The translations under genes were made by a program, and so were the position numbers. 44,164 nucleotides of DNA, taken from positions 1-44,164 of the forward strand of contig NZ_CAKUBT010000013.1 in assembly GCF_934643285.1 (NCBI RefSeq), written 5' to 3'. The notes beneath the pieces were generated by a model that was not told the DNA's origin, searched no databases, and was given only the letters and a program-made list of their open reading frames with translations. Shown here in pieces: positions 16,999-24,481 of this stretch. Source of the stretch: an uncultured Ellagibacter sp. (GTDB taxonomy: Bacteria; Actinomycetota; Coriobacteriia; Coriobacteriales; Eggerthellaceae). Within the stretch, counting starts at the first letter, position 1, and each line of letters opens with the position of its first letter.

Positions 16999-17952
16999 TT
17001 AAAGCGAATCGATAAGGTTCTCGGCCGCGCCGATGAGCGGGGCGGTTGCGCCAAGCTCGGCATCGACGATGGGAAGATCGCGCTGGATTGAGGGGATCTG
17101 ACCGTCGAACCCGCGCTGCAGCTCTGCACGCCATTCGGTACCGGCTTTCACCACCGAGCCCGACAAGATCACGATGTCGGGATCGAGAATGTTCGTAAGT
17201 CCAGCGATGGCCTGGCCGAGCGCAAAGCCCGCTTCCTTGATGATGCGCCGTGCGGGCTGCTCGCCTTTTGCGGCAAGTGCGGAAATCTCGGCCCCGGAGA
17301 GATGCTCCTCGGTGGCTTCGAAGAAACGCGCCTCGATGCCGCTGCCTGCGGCGACGCTTTCCAGATGCCCGCTTCCTCCGCAAACGCAGGGAATCCCCGT
17401 GGCGACGGAGGAGGCCATATGTCCCACCTCGCCCGCGAAGCCGTGCTTGCCGCGCACGATGCGGCCATGCGCGATAACGGCGCCGCCGACGCCGGTTCCC
17501 GCGGCAATCATGATGCAGGTATCGGCACCGCGCCCAGCGCCCCAGCGGGCTTCTCCCACTGCATAAGCTTGCACGTCGTTCAAGACGGCGGCAGGGACGC
17601 CGCAGTGCTCGCGCAATGCGGAGGCGAGCGGTTGTCCGCCCCAGCCTGGCATGAGATCGTTCGCGTAGGCGATGTCGCCGGACTTCGCGTCGACGCGCCC
17701 GGCGGTTCCCACTCCGATACCGAGCGGGGAGGCCGGGGCGCATACGGCAAGGTCGCTCGCGAGCGAGCAAATCTTGTCGAGGACGCTCGCCCCGCCCTTC
17801 ATCGCCTCGGTCGCCACGGTGCGCGAATCTTCCACGACGGGCTCTGCTTCGGCGGAATCGTAGCGCACGATGCTGCCCGTGATCTTGGTGGCGCCCACAT
17901 CGATCGCGACAACACGCGCAGGAAAATCGCAGTTCGCAGGGAAGGTTGCCAT
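16999..17952 (-). CDS. nanK: ROK-family sugar kinase, probably N-acetylmannosamine kinase
   Basis: Expected to phosphorylate ManNAc to ManNAc-6-phosphate with ATP. The 317-aa product has the ATP-binding DVGATK motif (about residues 18-23), catalytic Asp126 in NDVQAY, AAGTGVGGA and the ROK region GEVGHM followed by CVCGGSGHLE. The ROK zinc site is usually His plus three Cys; here the third Cys is His196. The ATG at 17952 has AAGGAG upstream. There is no DNA-binding domain, so it is an enzyme and not a ROK repressor. Substrate is inferred from its position between nanA and nanE; glucokinase or another hexosamine kinase is the alternative. Confidence 0.8.
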   Translation of the reverse strand: MATFPANCDFPARVVAIDVGATKITGSIVRYDSAEAEPVVEDSRTVATEAMKGGASVLDKICSLASDLAVCAPASPLGIGVGTAGRVDAKSGDIAYANDLMPGWGGQPLASALREHCGVPAAVLNDVQAYAVGEARWGAGRGADTCIMIAAGTGVGGAVIAHGRIVRGKHGFAGEVGHMASSVATGIPCVCGGSGHLESVAAGSGIEARFFEATEEHLSGAEISALAAKGEQPARRIIKEAGFALGQAIAGLTNILDPDIVILSGSVVKAGTEWRAELQRGFDGQIPSIQRDLPIVDAELGATAPLIGAAENLIDSL

Positions 17953-18036
17953 GCTGCTCCTTGAATGGGTCGAAAGAAAGGAGCGCGACGCGTGGGCCTT
18001 TCGCCTTTGCACGCCGCGCTCCTCTGCTGGGTGACG

Positions 18037-18981
18037 TTATTTGCGGATAGGCGCGTCGGCGTCCATGAGGCCCGACTTCTTGAGGACCTCGACGATGGCC
18101 GCGACGTCTTCGCCTTCAAGCGCTTGGACGGGCTCGCGCATCTGGTTCGTGTTGAACACGCCCATCTGCCAGAGCGCCGTCTTGAACGCGCCCACGCCGG
18201 CGCCGAAGCCGACGGTCGCCTTCACGACGCGGGTGAGGAACATGAGGCGGGCGAGGTGGTCCTGCAGCTCCTTGACCTTCGCCCAATCGCCTGCCTGGAA
18301 CGCCTTGTACTGCTCGACGTAGCTGAACGGATCGAGGTTCGCAAGGCCGGGAACGGAGCCGTCCGCGCCGCCGAGGTAAGCGCCGTCGACGCAGACCTCA
18401 TGGCCGGTGAGCAGCTGAAGCGGATGGCCTGCGTCCTCGTTTTCGAGCACGAGCCAACGGAAGGAGACGTCGTCGCCGGAGGAGTCCTTCACGCCCTGGA
18501 GCACGCCGTCCTTGCCGAGGCGCACGAGCATCGTGGGGTCGAGCTTGGTGTGCACGCACACGGGCAGGTCGTAAGCGAACAGCGGCAGGTCGGTGTTCTC
18601 GCGGATGTCGCGGAAGTGACGCTCGACCTCGCGCGGGCCGCCGAGCGCGTAGAATGGGGCGGTTGCGACGAGCGCGTCGACGCCGTAGCCCTTCGCGCGC
18701 TTGCACTGGTCGATAACGCGCAGGGTTTCCATATCGATGACGCCGGCGAGCACGGGCACGCGATGGTTCACGATGGCCACGGCTTCCTGCAGCACGTGGT
18801 AGCGTTGTGCGTCGGTGAGGAAGGCGACCTCGCCTGAGGATCCCAGGAAGAACAGGCCGTTCACGCCTGCGTCAATCATGCGGTTGATAGAGCGCTCGAA
18901 CGACTCGAGGTCGAGCTGCTTCTTCTCGTTCAGGGGGATTACCACGGGGGGGATTACGCCGTGGAACTCTTTGGTGTCCAT
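18037..18981 (-). CDS. nanA: N-acetylneuraminate lyase
   Basis: Cleaves N-acetylneuraminate to N-acetylmannosamine and pyruvate. The 314-aa product belongs to the DHDPS/NAL class I aldolase family: GSSGE at about 47-51, the Tyr of FAYDLP at 137 and the Schiff-base Lys of GVKDSSGD at 165. These positions equal Tyr137 and Lys165 of E. coli NanA, but family members are hard to tell apart by motif alone. Its place beside nanK, nanE and nagBA makes NanA by far the best assignment; dihydrodipicolinate synthase is the main alternative. AAAGG precedes ATG 18981. It is the first gene of nanA-nanK-nanE. Confidence 0.85.
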   Translation of the reverse strand: MDTKEFHGVIPPVVIPLNEKKQLDLESFERSINRMIDAGVNGLFFLGSSGEVAFLTDAQRYHVLQEAVAIVNHRVPVLAGVIDMETLRVIDQCKRAKGYGVDALVATAPFYALGGPREVERHFRDIRENTDLPLFAYDLPVCVHTKLDPTMLVRLGKDGVLQGVKDSSGDDVSFRWLVLENEDAGHPLQLLTGHEVCVDGAYLGGADGSVPGLANLDPFSYVEQYKAFQAGDWAKVKELQDHLARLMFLTRVVKATVGFGAGVGAFKTALWQMGVFNTNQMREPVQALEGEDVAAIVEVLKKSGLMDADAPIRK

Positions 18982-19021
18982 GCCGTGCCTTTCATTTGAC
19001 GGTCTTGTCTCAAACTCAAAA

Positions 19022-19049
19022 AGCATAGCACGCAGGGAAAACGCGTCAA
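19022..19049 (-). promoter_or_regulatory. Promoter of nanA-nanK-nanE
   Basis: On the minus strand TTGACG (19044-19049), a 16-base spacer and TATGCT (19022-19027) form a good promoter about 40 bases before the nanA ATG. The motif ACGGTCTT (plus strand 18999-19006), downstream of the -10, also occurs in the inverted repeat at the dppB promoter, so a shared regulator is possible. Confidence 0.6.
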
Positions 19050-19119
19050 GAAAAGGGCGCTTATCATCACATGAAAAGGGGAGAGGGAAGAACGTTTTAC
19101 AAAACTCCATATGACGCTC

Positions 19120-19227
19120 GATGGATGTGGGGTGCGTTTCGCGCGCAGTTCCGCACGAGCCAAACAGCCCAGTGGGCTGTTTGCGCGAGCAGGACTGTTT
19201 GAGCGCGGAATGCACCCCACATCCATC
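19120..19227. repeat. Long inverted repeat upstream of nanA
   Basis: Arms of 25 bases (19120-19144 and 19203-19227) are inverted copies with two differences, both of which would form G-U pairs in one RNA strand. The 58-base centre holds a second hairpin, AAACAGCCC (about 19162-19170) with GGGCTGTTT. No gene is inside. It resembles a REP/BIME or MITE-type element placed between the importer terminator and the nanA promoter. Confidence 0.55.
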
Positions 19228-19254
19228 CTTGAGATTGGGATTTCCCGTCTCTAG

Positions 19255-19288
19255 CAAACAAAAAGGGCGACCCTTGCGAGTCGCCCTT
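19255..19288 (-). terminator. Terminator of the importer operon
   Basis: On the minus strand AAGGGCGAC pairs with GTCGCCCTT (19263-19271 with 19280-19288) around an 8-nt loop, followed by TTTTG. It lies about 17 bases after the stop of the ABC ATPase gene and closes the three-gene transport transcript. Confidence 0.85.
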
Positions 19289-19305
19289 CGTTGACTTGTC
19301 GGTGC

Positions 19306-20292
19306 TTACTCTTTCCCAAGATTGGGGTGGAGAAGCGAGGGGGCCGCGCCCAGAAGCAGGCGCGTGTAGTCGTCCTTGGGGTGGTTGAACACCTCTTCGG
19401 CGGTTCCCCGCTCGACTGCCTGACCGTGGTTCATGACGATGATGCGGTCGGAGATGTAGCGCACCGTCTGAATGTCGTGGCTGATGAAGACCATAGCAAG
19501 GCCGAGCTGCTTCTTCAAGTCCATGAGTAGGTTCAGAATTTGTGCGCGAACCGAAACATCGAGTGCGGACGTCGGCTCATCGGCGATGATGGCGTCAGGG
19601 TTGAGCGACAGCGCACGAGCGATGGCCACGCGCTGGCGCTGGCCGCCGGACATCTGGCCGGGCAGCGCATCGAGAACGGATTCTGGCAGGCCCACCATCT
19701 CGATGAGCTCATGCACGCGGGCCTCGCGGGATTTCGCGTCGCCCACCTTATGCACGATCATCGGGTCGGTCAGCTGGTCGCGTACGCTCATACGGGCGTT
19801 CAGCGCCGTCGCCGGATCCTGGAACACGACTGAGATCACGCGGCCGATGATGCGACGCTGCGCAGCGGTGCGCTTCGTGACGTCGGTTCCCTTGAAGTAA
19901 ACGTGCCCCGACGTAGGCGTCTGCAGGCCGCACATGACGTTTGCCGTGGTCGATTTGCCGCAACCCGACTCGCCGACGATGCCAATCGTCTCGCCCGGCA
20001 TGAGCTTCAGGGTGAGGCCGTTCACCGCGTGCACCTTGTTCGGGTGCAGAATCGATCCCGTGCGCGTCTTGAAGACCACATGCACGTCGTCGAGGAAGAT
20101 GATGGGGGTTTTCCCGTCCTCATCGGAAGCGACAGTGCTCGCAGGCACATTTGCGTCCTTCGCGTCTTCCTGCTCGGTGATAAGCTCGCGGCCCTCCGCA
20201 GTCTCAATATCGTTCACAGACTCCGTGTCGCTCGCGGCGGCGATAAGGTCCTTTTCGACGATTTCCGCCGCTTGATTGTTCTTCTCGGTCAT
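19306..20292 (-). CDS. ABC transporter ATPase, DppF/OppF type, probable sialic acid importer
   Basis: One of the two nucleotide-binding parts of a peptide/nickel/opine-type importer at the inner face of the membrane. The 328-aa product has Walker A GESGCGKS (107-114), signature MSGGQRQRV (214-222), Walker B IIADEP (235-240), and the C-terminal region typical of OppF. The first 60 residues are an acidic, Ala/Glu/Asp-rich extension without recognisable domain, longer than usual. Its ATG directly follows the stop of the upstream fusion gene. Sialic acid as substrate is inferred from the surrounding nan genes; dipeptide transport is the alternative. Confidence 0.8.
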   Translation of the reverse strand: MTEKNNQAAEIVEKDLIAAASDTESVNDIETAEGRELITEQEDAKDANVPASTVASDEDGKTPIIFLDDVHVVFKTRTGSILHPNKVHAVNGLTLKLMPGETIGIVGESGCGKSTTANVMCGLQTPTSGHVYFKGTDVTKRTAAQRRIIGRVISVVFQDPATALNARMSVRDQLTDPMIVHKVGDAKSREARVHELIEMVGLPESVLDALPGQMSGGQRQRVAIARALSLNPDAIIADEPTSALDVSVRAQILNLLMDLKKQLGLAMVFISHDIQTVRYISDRIIVMNHGQAVERGTAEEVFNHPKDDYTRLLLGAAPSLLHPNLGKE

Positions 20293-22314
20293 TTACTCTG
20301 CACCTCCCGTAAGGTAGGGCTCGATTCCCACGCGCTTCAGCTCGCTGTCGGGAAGCTCGGCGTAGTAGTGGTCGGTGCCCTTGACGCGCTTGAGCATCGG
20401 GCGGACGTTTGAAATCTTGTCCGGGTGGCTCGAACGCGGGCGGAAGCGGTCGCCCTCGGGGAAGTCCTTCGGGGACGGAACGCTGCCAGGCACCTGGTGC
20501 AGGCGGTCGCCGCCGGCTTCGATGGAGAGCACCGAGCCGAGAAGGCCGCGCGTGTACTCGTGAACGGGGCTGGTGAGGATGTCCTTCACGGGGCCCTGCT
20601 CCACGACCTGGCCTGCGTACATGACGGTGATCGAGTTTGCGACCTCGGCGACGAGTGCGAGGTCGTGGCTCACGAACACCATCGCGAAGCCGAGCTCGTG
20701 CTGGAGCTTGTTCAGAAGGTCGATAACCTGCTTCTGCACGGTGACGTCGAGGGCGGTCGTCGGCTCGTCGGCGATGACGAGCTTCGGGTCGCGCGTGAGC
20801 GCCATGGCGATGAGCACACGCTGGCGCTGGCCGCCGGAGAGCTCATGCGGGTAGGAGTCGAGCGTGCGCTTGGGGTCGAGTCCCACAAGTTCCAGCAGTT
20901 CCTCGGCGCTGCGGGTGCCGCCGCGCTTGGTGAGCTGCTTCATCTGCGCCTTGATCAGCATTGACGGATTCAAGCTCGAAAGCGCGTCCTGGTAAATCAT
21001 CGCGATTTCACGGCCGCGCAGCTCGTTCATCTCCTTGTCGGAGAGGGTGAGCAGATTCTTGCCGTCGTAGAGGATTTCGCCGGAAATCTGCGCCTTCTTG
21101 TCGAGCAGGCCCATGATGGTGAGGCTCGTGATGGACTTGCCGCAGCCGGATTCGCCCACAAGGCCCATGGTTTGGCGCGGACGGACGACGAAGCTCACGT
21201 GGTCGACGACGTTCACGTCGCCATGACGCGGGAACTTGATGCAAAGGTCCTTCACTTCGAGGATCGGCGGCACGTCGGTGCGGGCTTCGAAGCGGTCGGT
21301 GCGCACAAGCTCGACCTCGCGCAGTGCGTCGAGGCGCTTGGTGAGCATCTCGGCCTGGGCGGCGTAGGCAAGCGTCGGGTCGGCGACCATGCGGTCAGCC
21401 TCGCGGTTGCCCTTAAGATCGTTCTCGTCGACCTTGACGGCGGCCTTCGGTGCTGCGATAGCGTCGGTGATGCCTTCGGAGACGATATTCAGGCAGAGCA
21501 CCGTGATCATGATCATGAGGCCCGGGAACAGCGCCTGCCACCAGCGACCGGCGAGCACGCCGTTGCGCGCGTCGGCGAGGATGTTGCCCCACGTCGGCGT
21601 CGGTTCGGGGATGCCGGCGGAGATGAAGGAGAGCGACGCCTCGAACACGATGGCGTCAGCGACGAGCACGATGGTGAACACGAGCACCGGGGCGATGCAG
21701 TTGCGTACGACGTGCTTCCAGAGAATCCAGGGGGCGCGGGCGCCGGAGACGACGACGGCGCGCACGTAATCCTGGTTGTATTCGCTCATCACGTTCGCGC
21801 GCACGATGCGGGCGATCTGCGGGATGTAGAGAAAGCCGATGGCGAAGATGAGCGAGGGCACGCTGTTGCCAAACACGACGATGAAGGTCGCAGCGAGAGC
21901 GATGCCAGGGAAGGACATGATGATGTCCAGGATGCGCATGATGATATTGGAGATGCGCTGGCGCACAACGGCGGCGATGGCGCCGACGATGGAGCCGACC
22001 ACGAGCGCGAACGCCGTGGCGCCCAGGCCGATGGTGAGCGAGTACTTGGCGCCACACATCAGGCGGGACAAAACGTCGCGCCCCTTGTCGTCGGTGCCAA
22101 AGAGGTGTTCGCCGTTAGGCGCGGTGAACGAGGTGTAGATCGCATAGGGATCATAGGGGGCGATGAAGTCGGCGAGGATGGCGATGGCGATGATCGCGAT
22201 GAGCACGACAAGCGAGATGCGCGCGCCGATCGTCATGTTCTTCCAACGGCGGAAGCGCACTTTGCCGGCGCCGGCCTCCATCTTCTTAGTGAGGTTGCCA
22301 CGAAGTTGAGCCAT
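20293..22314 (-). CDS. Fused ABC permease-ATPase (DppC plus DppD type), probable sialic acid importer
   Basis: A single 673-aa protein joins an importer permease to its ATPase. Residues 1-290 are a DppC-like permease: an N-terminal membrane segment (31-53), FGTDDKGRDVLSRL, several further membrane segments, and the ATPase-coupling loop near VVVSGARAPWILWKHVVRN. A charged linker (about 291-345) leads to an ATPase with Walker A GESGCGKS (387-394), signature LSGGQRQRV (492-500), Walker B LVIADEP (512-518) and VSHD (548-551). Both halves look intact and no internal stop or start site is evident, so it is a true fusion. I recall a permease-ATPase fusion in the SatABCD sialate importer of Haemophilus ducreyi, which would support the substrate. 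Confidence 0.85.
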   Translation of the reverse strand: MAQLRGNLTKKMEAGAGKVRFRRWKNMTIGARISLVVLIAIIAIAILADFIAPYDPYAIYTSFTAPNGEHLFGTDDKGRDVLSRLMCGAKYSLTIGLGATAFALVVGSIVGAIAAVVRQRISNIIMRILDIIMSFPGIALAATFIVVFGNSVPSLIFAIGFLYIPQIARIVRANVMSEYNQDYVRAVVVSGARAPWILWKHVVRNCIAPVLVFTIVLVADAIVFEASLSFISAGIPEPTPTWGNILADARNGVLAGRWWQALFPGLMIMITVLCLNIVSEGITDAIAAPKAAVKVDENDLKGNREADRMVADPTLAYAAQAEMLTKRLDALREVELVRTDRFEARTDVPPILEVKDLCIKFPRHGDVNVVDHVSFVVRPRQTMGLVGESGCGKSITSLTIMGLLDKKAQISGEILYDGKNLLTLSDKEMNELRGREIAMIYQDALSSLNPSMLIKAQMKQLTKRGGTRSAEELLELVGLDPKRTLDSYPHELSGGQRQRVLIAMALTRDPKLVIADEPTTALDVTVQKQVIDLLNKLQHELGFAMVFVSHDLALVAEVANSITVMYAGQVVEQGPVKDILTSPVHEYTRGLLGSVLSIEAGGDRLHQVPGSVPSPKDFPEGDRFRPRSSHPDKISNVRPMLKRVKGTDHYYAELPDSELKRVGIEPYLTGGAE

Positions 22315-22318
22315 GGTG

Positions 22319-23275
22319 CTACACCGTCCTGATTCGCGGATCGATAAGGATATAGAGCATGTCGACGATCACGTTGACGATGATGAAGGTGATGGCAACG
22401 ACGAGGACGACACCCTGGACGAGCATAACGTAGTTCGAGGTGACGCCCGAAAGGATGGCCATGCCCATGCCAGGAAGCGAGAAAATGACCTCCAAGACCA
22501 CAGCGCCGCCGATCATGTAACCGAACTTCAGGCCGAGCACGGTGACCGGCGTGATGAGCGCGTTGCGAAGCACGTTGCGCGCGACGACGGTGCCGTAGGG
22601 GATGCCGAAGCCGCGGGCGGTGCGCACGTAGTCCTTGTCGAGCTCCTCGACCATCGACGTGCGGATGATGCGCGTCATCTGGCCGGTGAGGGGGACGGCA
22701 AGCGCGATGCCGGGCATCGCCATGCGGGCAAGCCAGCCGCCCGGGTTCTCCGTGAACGCAGGGAGGGCACCTGATGCGGGGAGCACATGCAGCATCGAGG
22801 AGAACAAAAGGATGAACAGTACGGCGAGCCAGAACGACGGGGTCGCGATGCAGGCGATCGAGAAGATGCGGATGACCTGGTCAGGCCAGCGATCGCGATA
22901 GAGCGCCGAGATGACGCCCAGGATCGTGCTTGCAATAATCGCGATGATGAAGCCGAAGAAGCCCAGCTGCAGCGTAATGGGCAGCGCGGTCGCGATGCGG
23001 CCTGCGACGGATTGGTTCGCGGGGCCGAAGGTTCCCAGGTCGCCATGGAAGAAGCCCACCATGTAGTTGCAGTACTGCACGACGACGGGGTCGTCGAGGC
23101 CGTGTTGCTCGCGGTAAAGCGCGAGTTGTTCCGCTGACGCGTTTTCGCCCAGGGCTGAGTACGCCTGATCGATGGGTGATAACGACATCAGGAAGAAGAC
23201 GAGAACGGTGACACCGAAGATCATGATGGGCAGCCAAATCAGGCGGTTGCCAATCAATCGCAACAGGTTATTCAC
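22319..23275 (-). CDS. ABC permease, DppB type, probable sialic acid importer
   Basis: Membrane partner of the fused permease-ATPase. The 318-aa product has an N-terminal membrane segment (about 8-30), a large outside loop with YREQHGLDDPVVVQYCNYM, and then five membrane segments. The coupling region reads DYVRTARGFGIPYGTVVARN, and the end is ILIDPRIR, typical of DppB/OppB. The GTG at 23275 was chosen because AAAGGAGGGG lies upstream; an earlier in-frame ATG would add non-conserved residues. It is the first gene of the dppB-dppCD-dppF transcript and has its own promoter. Confidence 0.85.
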   Translation of the reverse strand: MNNLLRLIGNRLIWLPIMIFGVTVLVFFLMSLSPIDQAYSALGENASAEQLALYREQHGLDDPVVVQYCNYMVGFFHGDLGTFGPANQSVAGRIATALPITLQLGFFGFIIAIIASTILGVISALYRDRWPDQVIRIFSIACIATPSFWLAVLFILLFSSMLHVLPASGALPAFTENPGGWLARMAMPGIALAVPLTGQMTRIIRTSMVEELDKDYVRTARGFGIPYGTVVARNVLRNALITPVTVLGLKFGYMIGGAVVLEVIFSLPGMGMAILSGVTSNYVMLVQGVVLVVAITFIIVNVIVDMLYILIDPRIRTV

Positions 23276-23371
23276 TTGTCCCCTCCTTTCGATTTCTGCT
23301 CGTGAGAGCACCCTAAAATAATGTTCGGCACCTCTCCGAGCGGTGCCGCGCCCAAGAATTGCCAACCTAGT

Positions 23372-23406
23372 ATTATAACGGTCGGTTCCATATCAAAGAC
23401 CGTTAT
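23372..23406 (-). promoter_or_regulatory. Promoter and operator-like inverted repeat before the importer operon
   Basis: On the minus strand a TATAAT (23372-23377) precedes dppB by about 100 bases. A perfect 9-bp inverted repeat, ATAACGGTC (23375-23383) and GACCGTTAT (23398-23406) separated by 14 bases, covers the -10 and the -35 side; no good -35 consensus is seen. This arrangement suits a repressor or activator site. A CGGCACC/GGTGCCG hairpin lies downstream in the leader. No regulator gene is in the window. Confidence 0.55.
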
Positions 23407-23434
23407 TTATTGCAAGAGCATAAATTGGATAGCG

Positions 23435-24334
23435 TTACTGCAGCTGTTTTTCGCAAACGTGCCACCAGTTGTTGCCCGTACCCTTCGCGAATTCGCATCC
23501 GACGCAGGGCTTCGTGCAGAACTCGACGGTCCTCATGTCGTCGGTGAGAAGCTCGCTTCCTTCGTAGGGGGTGTGGGGAAGGGCCTTGTCCGCGGTCTCC
23601 ATGCCTCGGATGTACATCGCCGCAAGTTGCTTCATGCCGCGCTTCGTGGGGTGCGTACCATCGATTGCCTCGTAGTCGAAGCCGAGGGCCGCTGCGTCGA
23701 CGGGCGTGCAGTTGGGCTCGTCAGCTGCGGCGTCAAGGATGGCCTTGCTGTACTCATCGACGCAGATGCCGCGAAACCATCGAGGCGAGGTCGACTTCTC
23801 CGCCCCCTTCACGCGCCCAGGGAGAAGCGTTGCTGCCCAGATGTGGGCTTCCGGCCACTTCTCGTGCATGGTGCGAAGCATGCTGCGATACGAGCTCGCG
23901 AACTTCTCAACTGCATTGTCGGGCGCGAGTCCCGCGACTTTCCCCTTGTCGGGACAGCTCGCCACAAGCTCGGCCGGCGCGTTCGGTGACCCGCCGCAGA
24001 TCTGCGCGTAAGCGGTTCCCCATCCGTAGTCGTTGATGCCGATATAGATGAGGATATCGTCAGGTGCTTTCCCGTCCCGCTCGAGCGCGGCGATACGGCG
24101 CTCGCTCGCGCCTTGGGGAAACACGTTGCCCTCGCAGACGCAGCCCGACCAGGCGGCATTCGCGAGAAGCTCGCCGCCGAAATGGTTGATGACCTGCATC
24201 CACCAAGTGTCGGCAGGCGTTTGTACCCCCGTCGCCTCACGCTGATCGCCCGTATAGAAAATGCTCCAGCCATCGGGGGTTACCCCTTCGAAGGTGCTGA
24301 TGGAGTCCCCGTACACTGAAAAAAGTCGCTTCAT
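23435..24334 (-). CDS. SGNH/GDSL-type esterase, possibly sialate O-acetylesterase
   Basis: The 299-aa product is an SGNH hydrolase: nucleophile Ser11 in YGDSIS, block III Asn101 in GINDYGWG, and the Asp225/His228 pair in DGTHPTKRG. It has no signal peptide, so it should act in the cytosol. The C-terminus holds four cysteines (C273, C277, C280, C294) in a CxxxCxxC plus C pattern that may bind metal. Its place between the binding-protein gene and the permease genes suggests removal of O-acetyl groups from imported sialic acids, which is inference. ATG 24334 has GAGGAAAGG upstream. It sits behind the binding-protein terminator with its own likely -10. Confidence 0.7.
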   Translation of the reverse strand: MKRLFSVYGDSISTFEGVTPDGWSIFYTGDQREATGVQTPADTWWMQVINHFGGELLANAAWSGCVCEGNVFPQGASERRIAALERDGKAPDDILIYIGINDYGWGTAYAQICGGSPNAPAELVASCPDKGKVAGLAPDNAVEKFASSYRSMLRTMHEKWPEAHIWAATLLPGRVKGAEKSTSPRWFRGICVDEYSKAILDAAADEPNCTPVDAAALGFDYEAIDGTHPTKRGMKQLAAMYIRGMETADKALPHTPYEGSELLTDDMRTVEFCTKPCVGCEFAKGTGNNWWHVCEKQLQ

Positions 24335-24366
24335 GCGAAACCTTTCCTCCCTCTTTCGACTGCAAT

Positions 24367-24383
24367 GCAACCAGTATAGTTGC
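24367..24383 (-). promoter_or_regulatory. Possible promoter/operator of the esterase gene
   Basis: On the minus strand TATACT (24373-24378) lies about 40 bases before the esterase ATG and is enclosed by a small inverted repeat, GCAAC and GTTGC (24367-24371, 24379-24383). No convincing -35 is visible. Confidence 0.35.
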
Positions 24384-24423
24384 GCATGCCCGCTTTCCGC
24401 GTTTCGCGGTTGTTTCGCAACAA

Positions 24424-24449
24424 AAAGCCCGCCTCGGGAGGCGGGCTTT
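24424..24449 (-). terminator. Terminator after the substrate-binding protein gene
   Basis: GC-rich 11-12-bp stem (AAAGCCCGCCTC 24424-24435 with 24438-24449) followed by TTTTTG on the minus strand. It lies about 35 bases after the binding-protein stop and separates it from the esterase gene. Confidence 0.85.
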
Positions 24450-24481
24450 CGTGCAGGATGAAGCAGGCTTTTTAGGCAAGC

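Noticed and set aside
16208..17770. A 520-codon minus-strand open frame covering nanE and much of nanK
   Set aside because: Only the last 227 codons match NanE and have a ribosome binding site; the upstream part is an Arg-rich out-of-frame reading of nanK.
18037..18981. Dihydrodipicolinate synthase (dapA) instead of nanA
   Set aside because: Motifs alone cannot exclude it, but catalytic residue numbering equals E. coli NanA and the gene sits with nanK, nanE and nagBA, with no lysine genes nearby.
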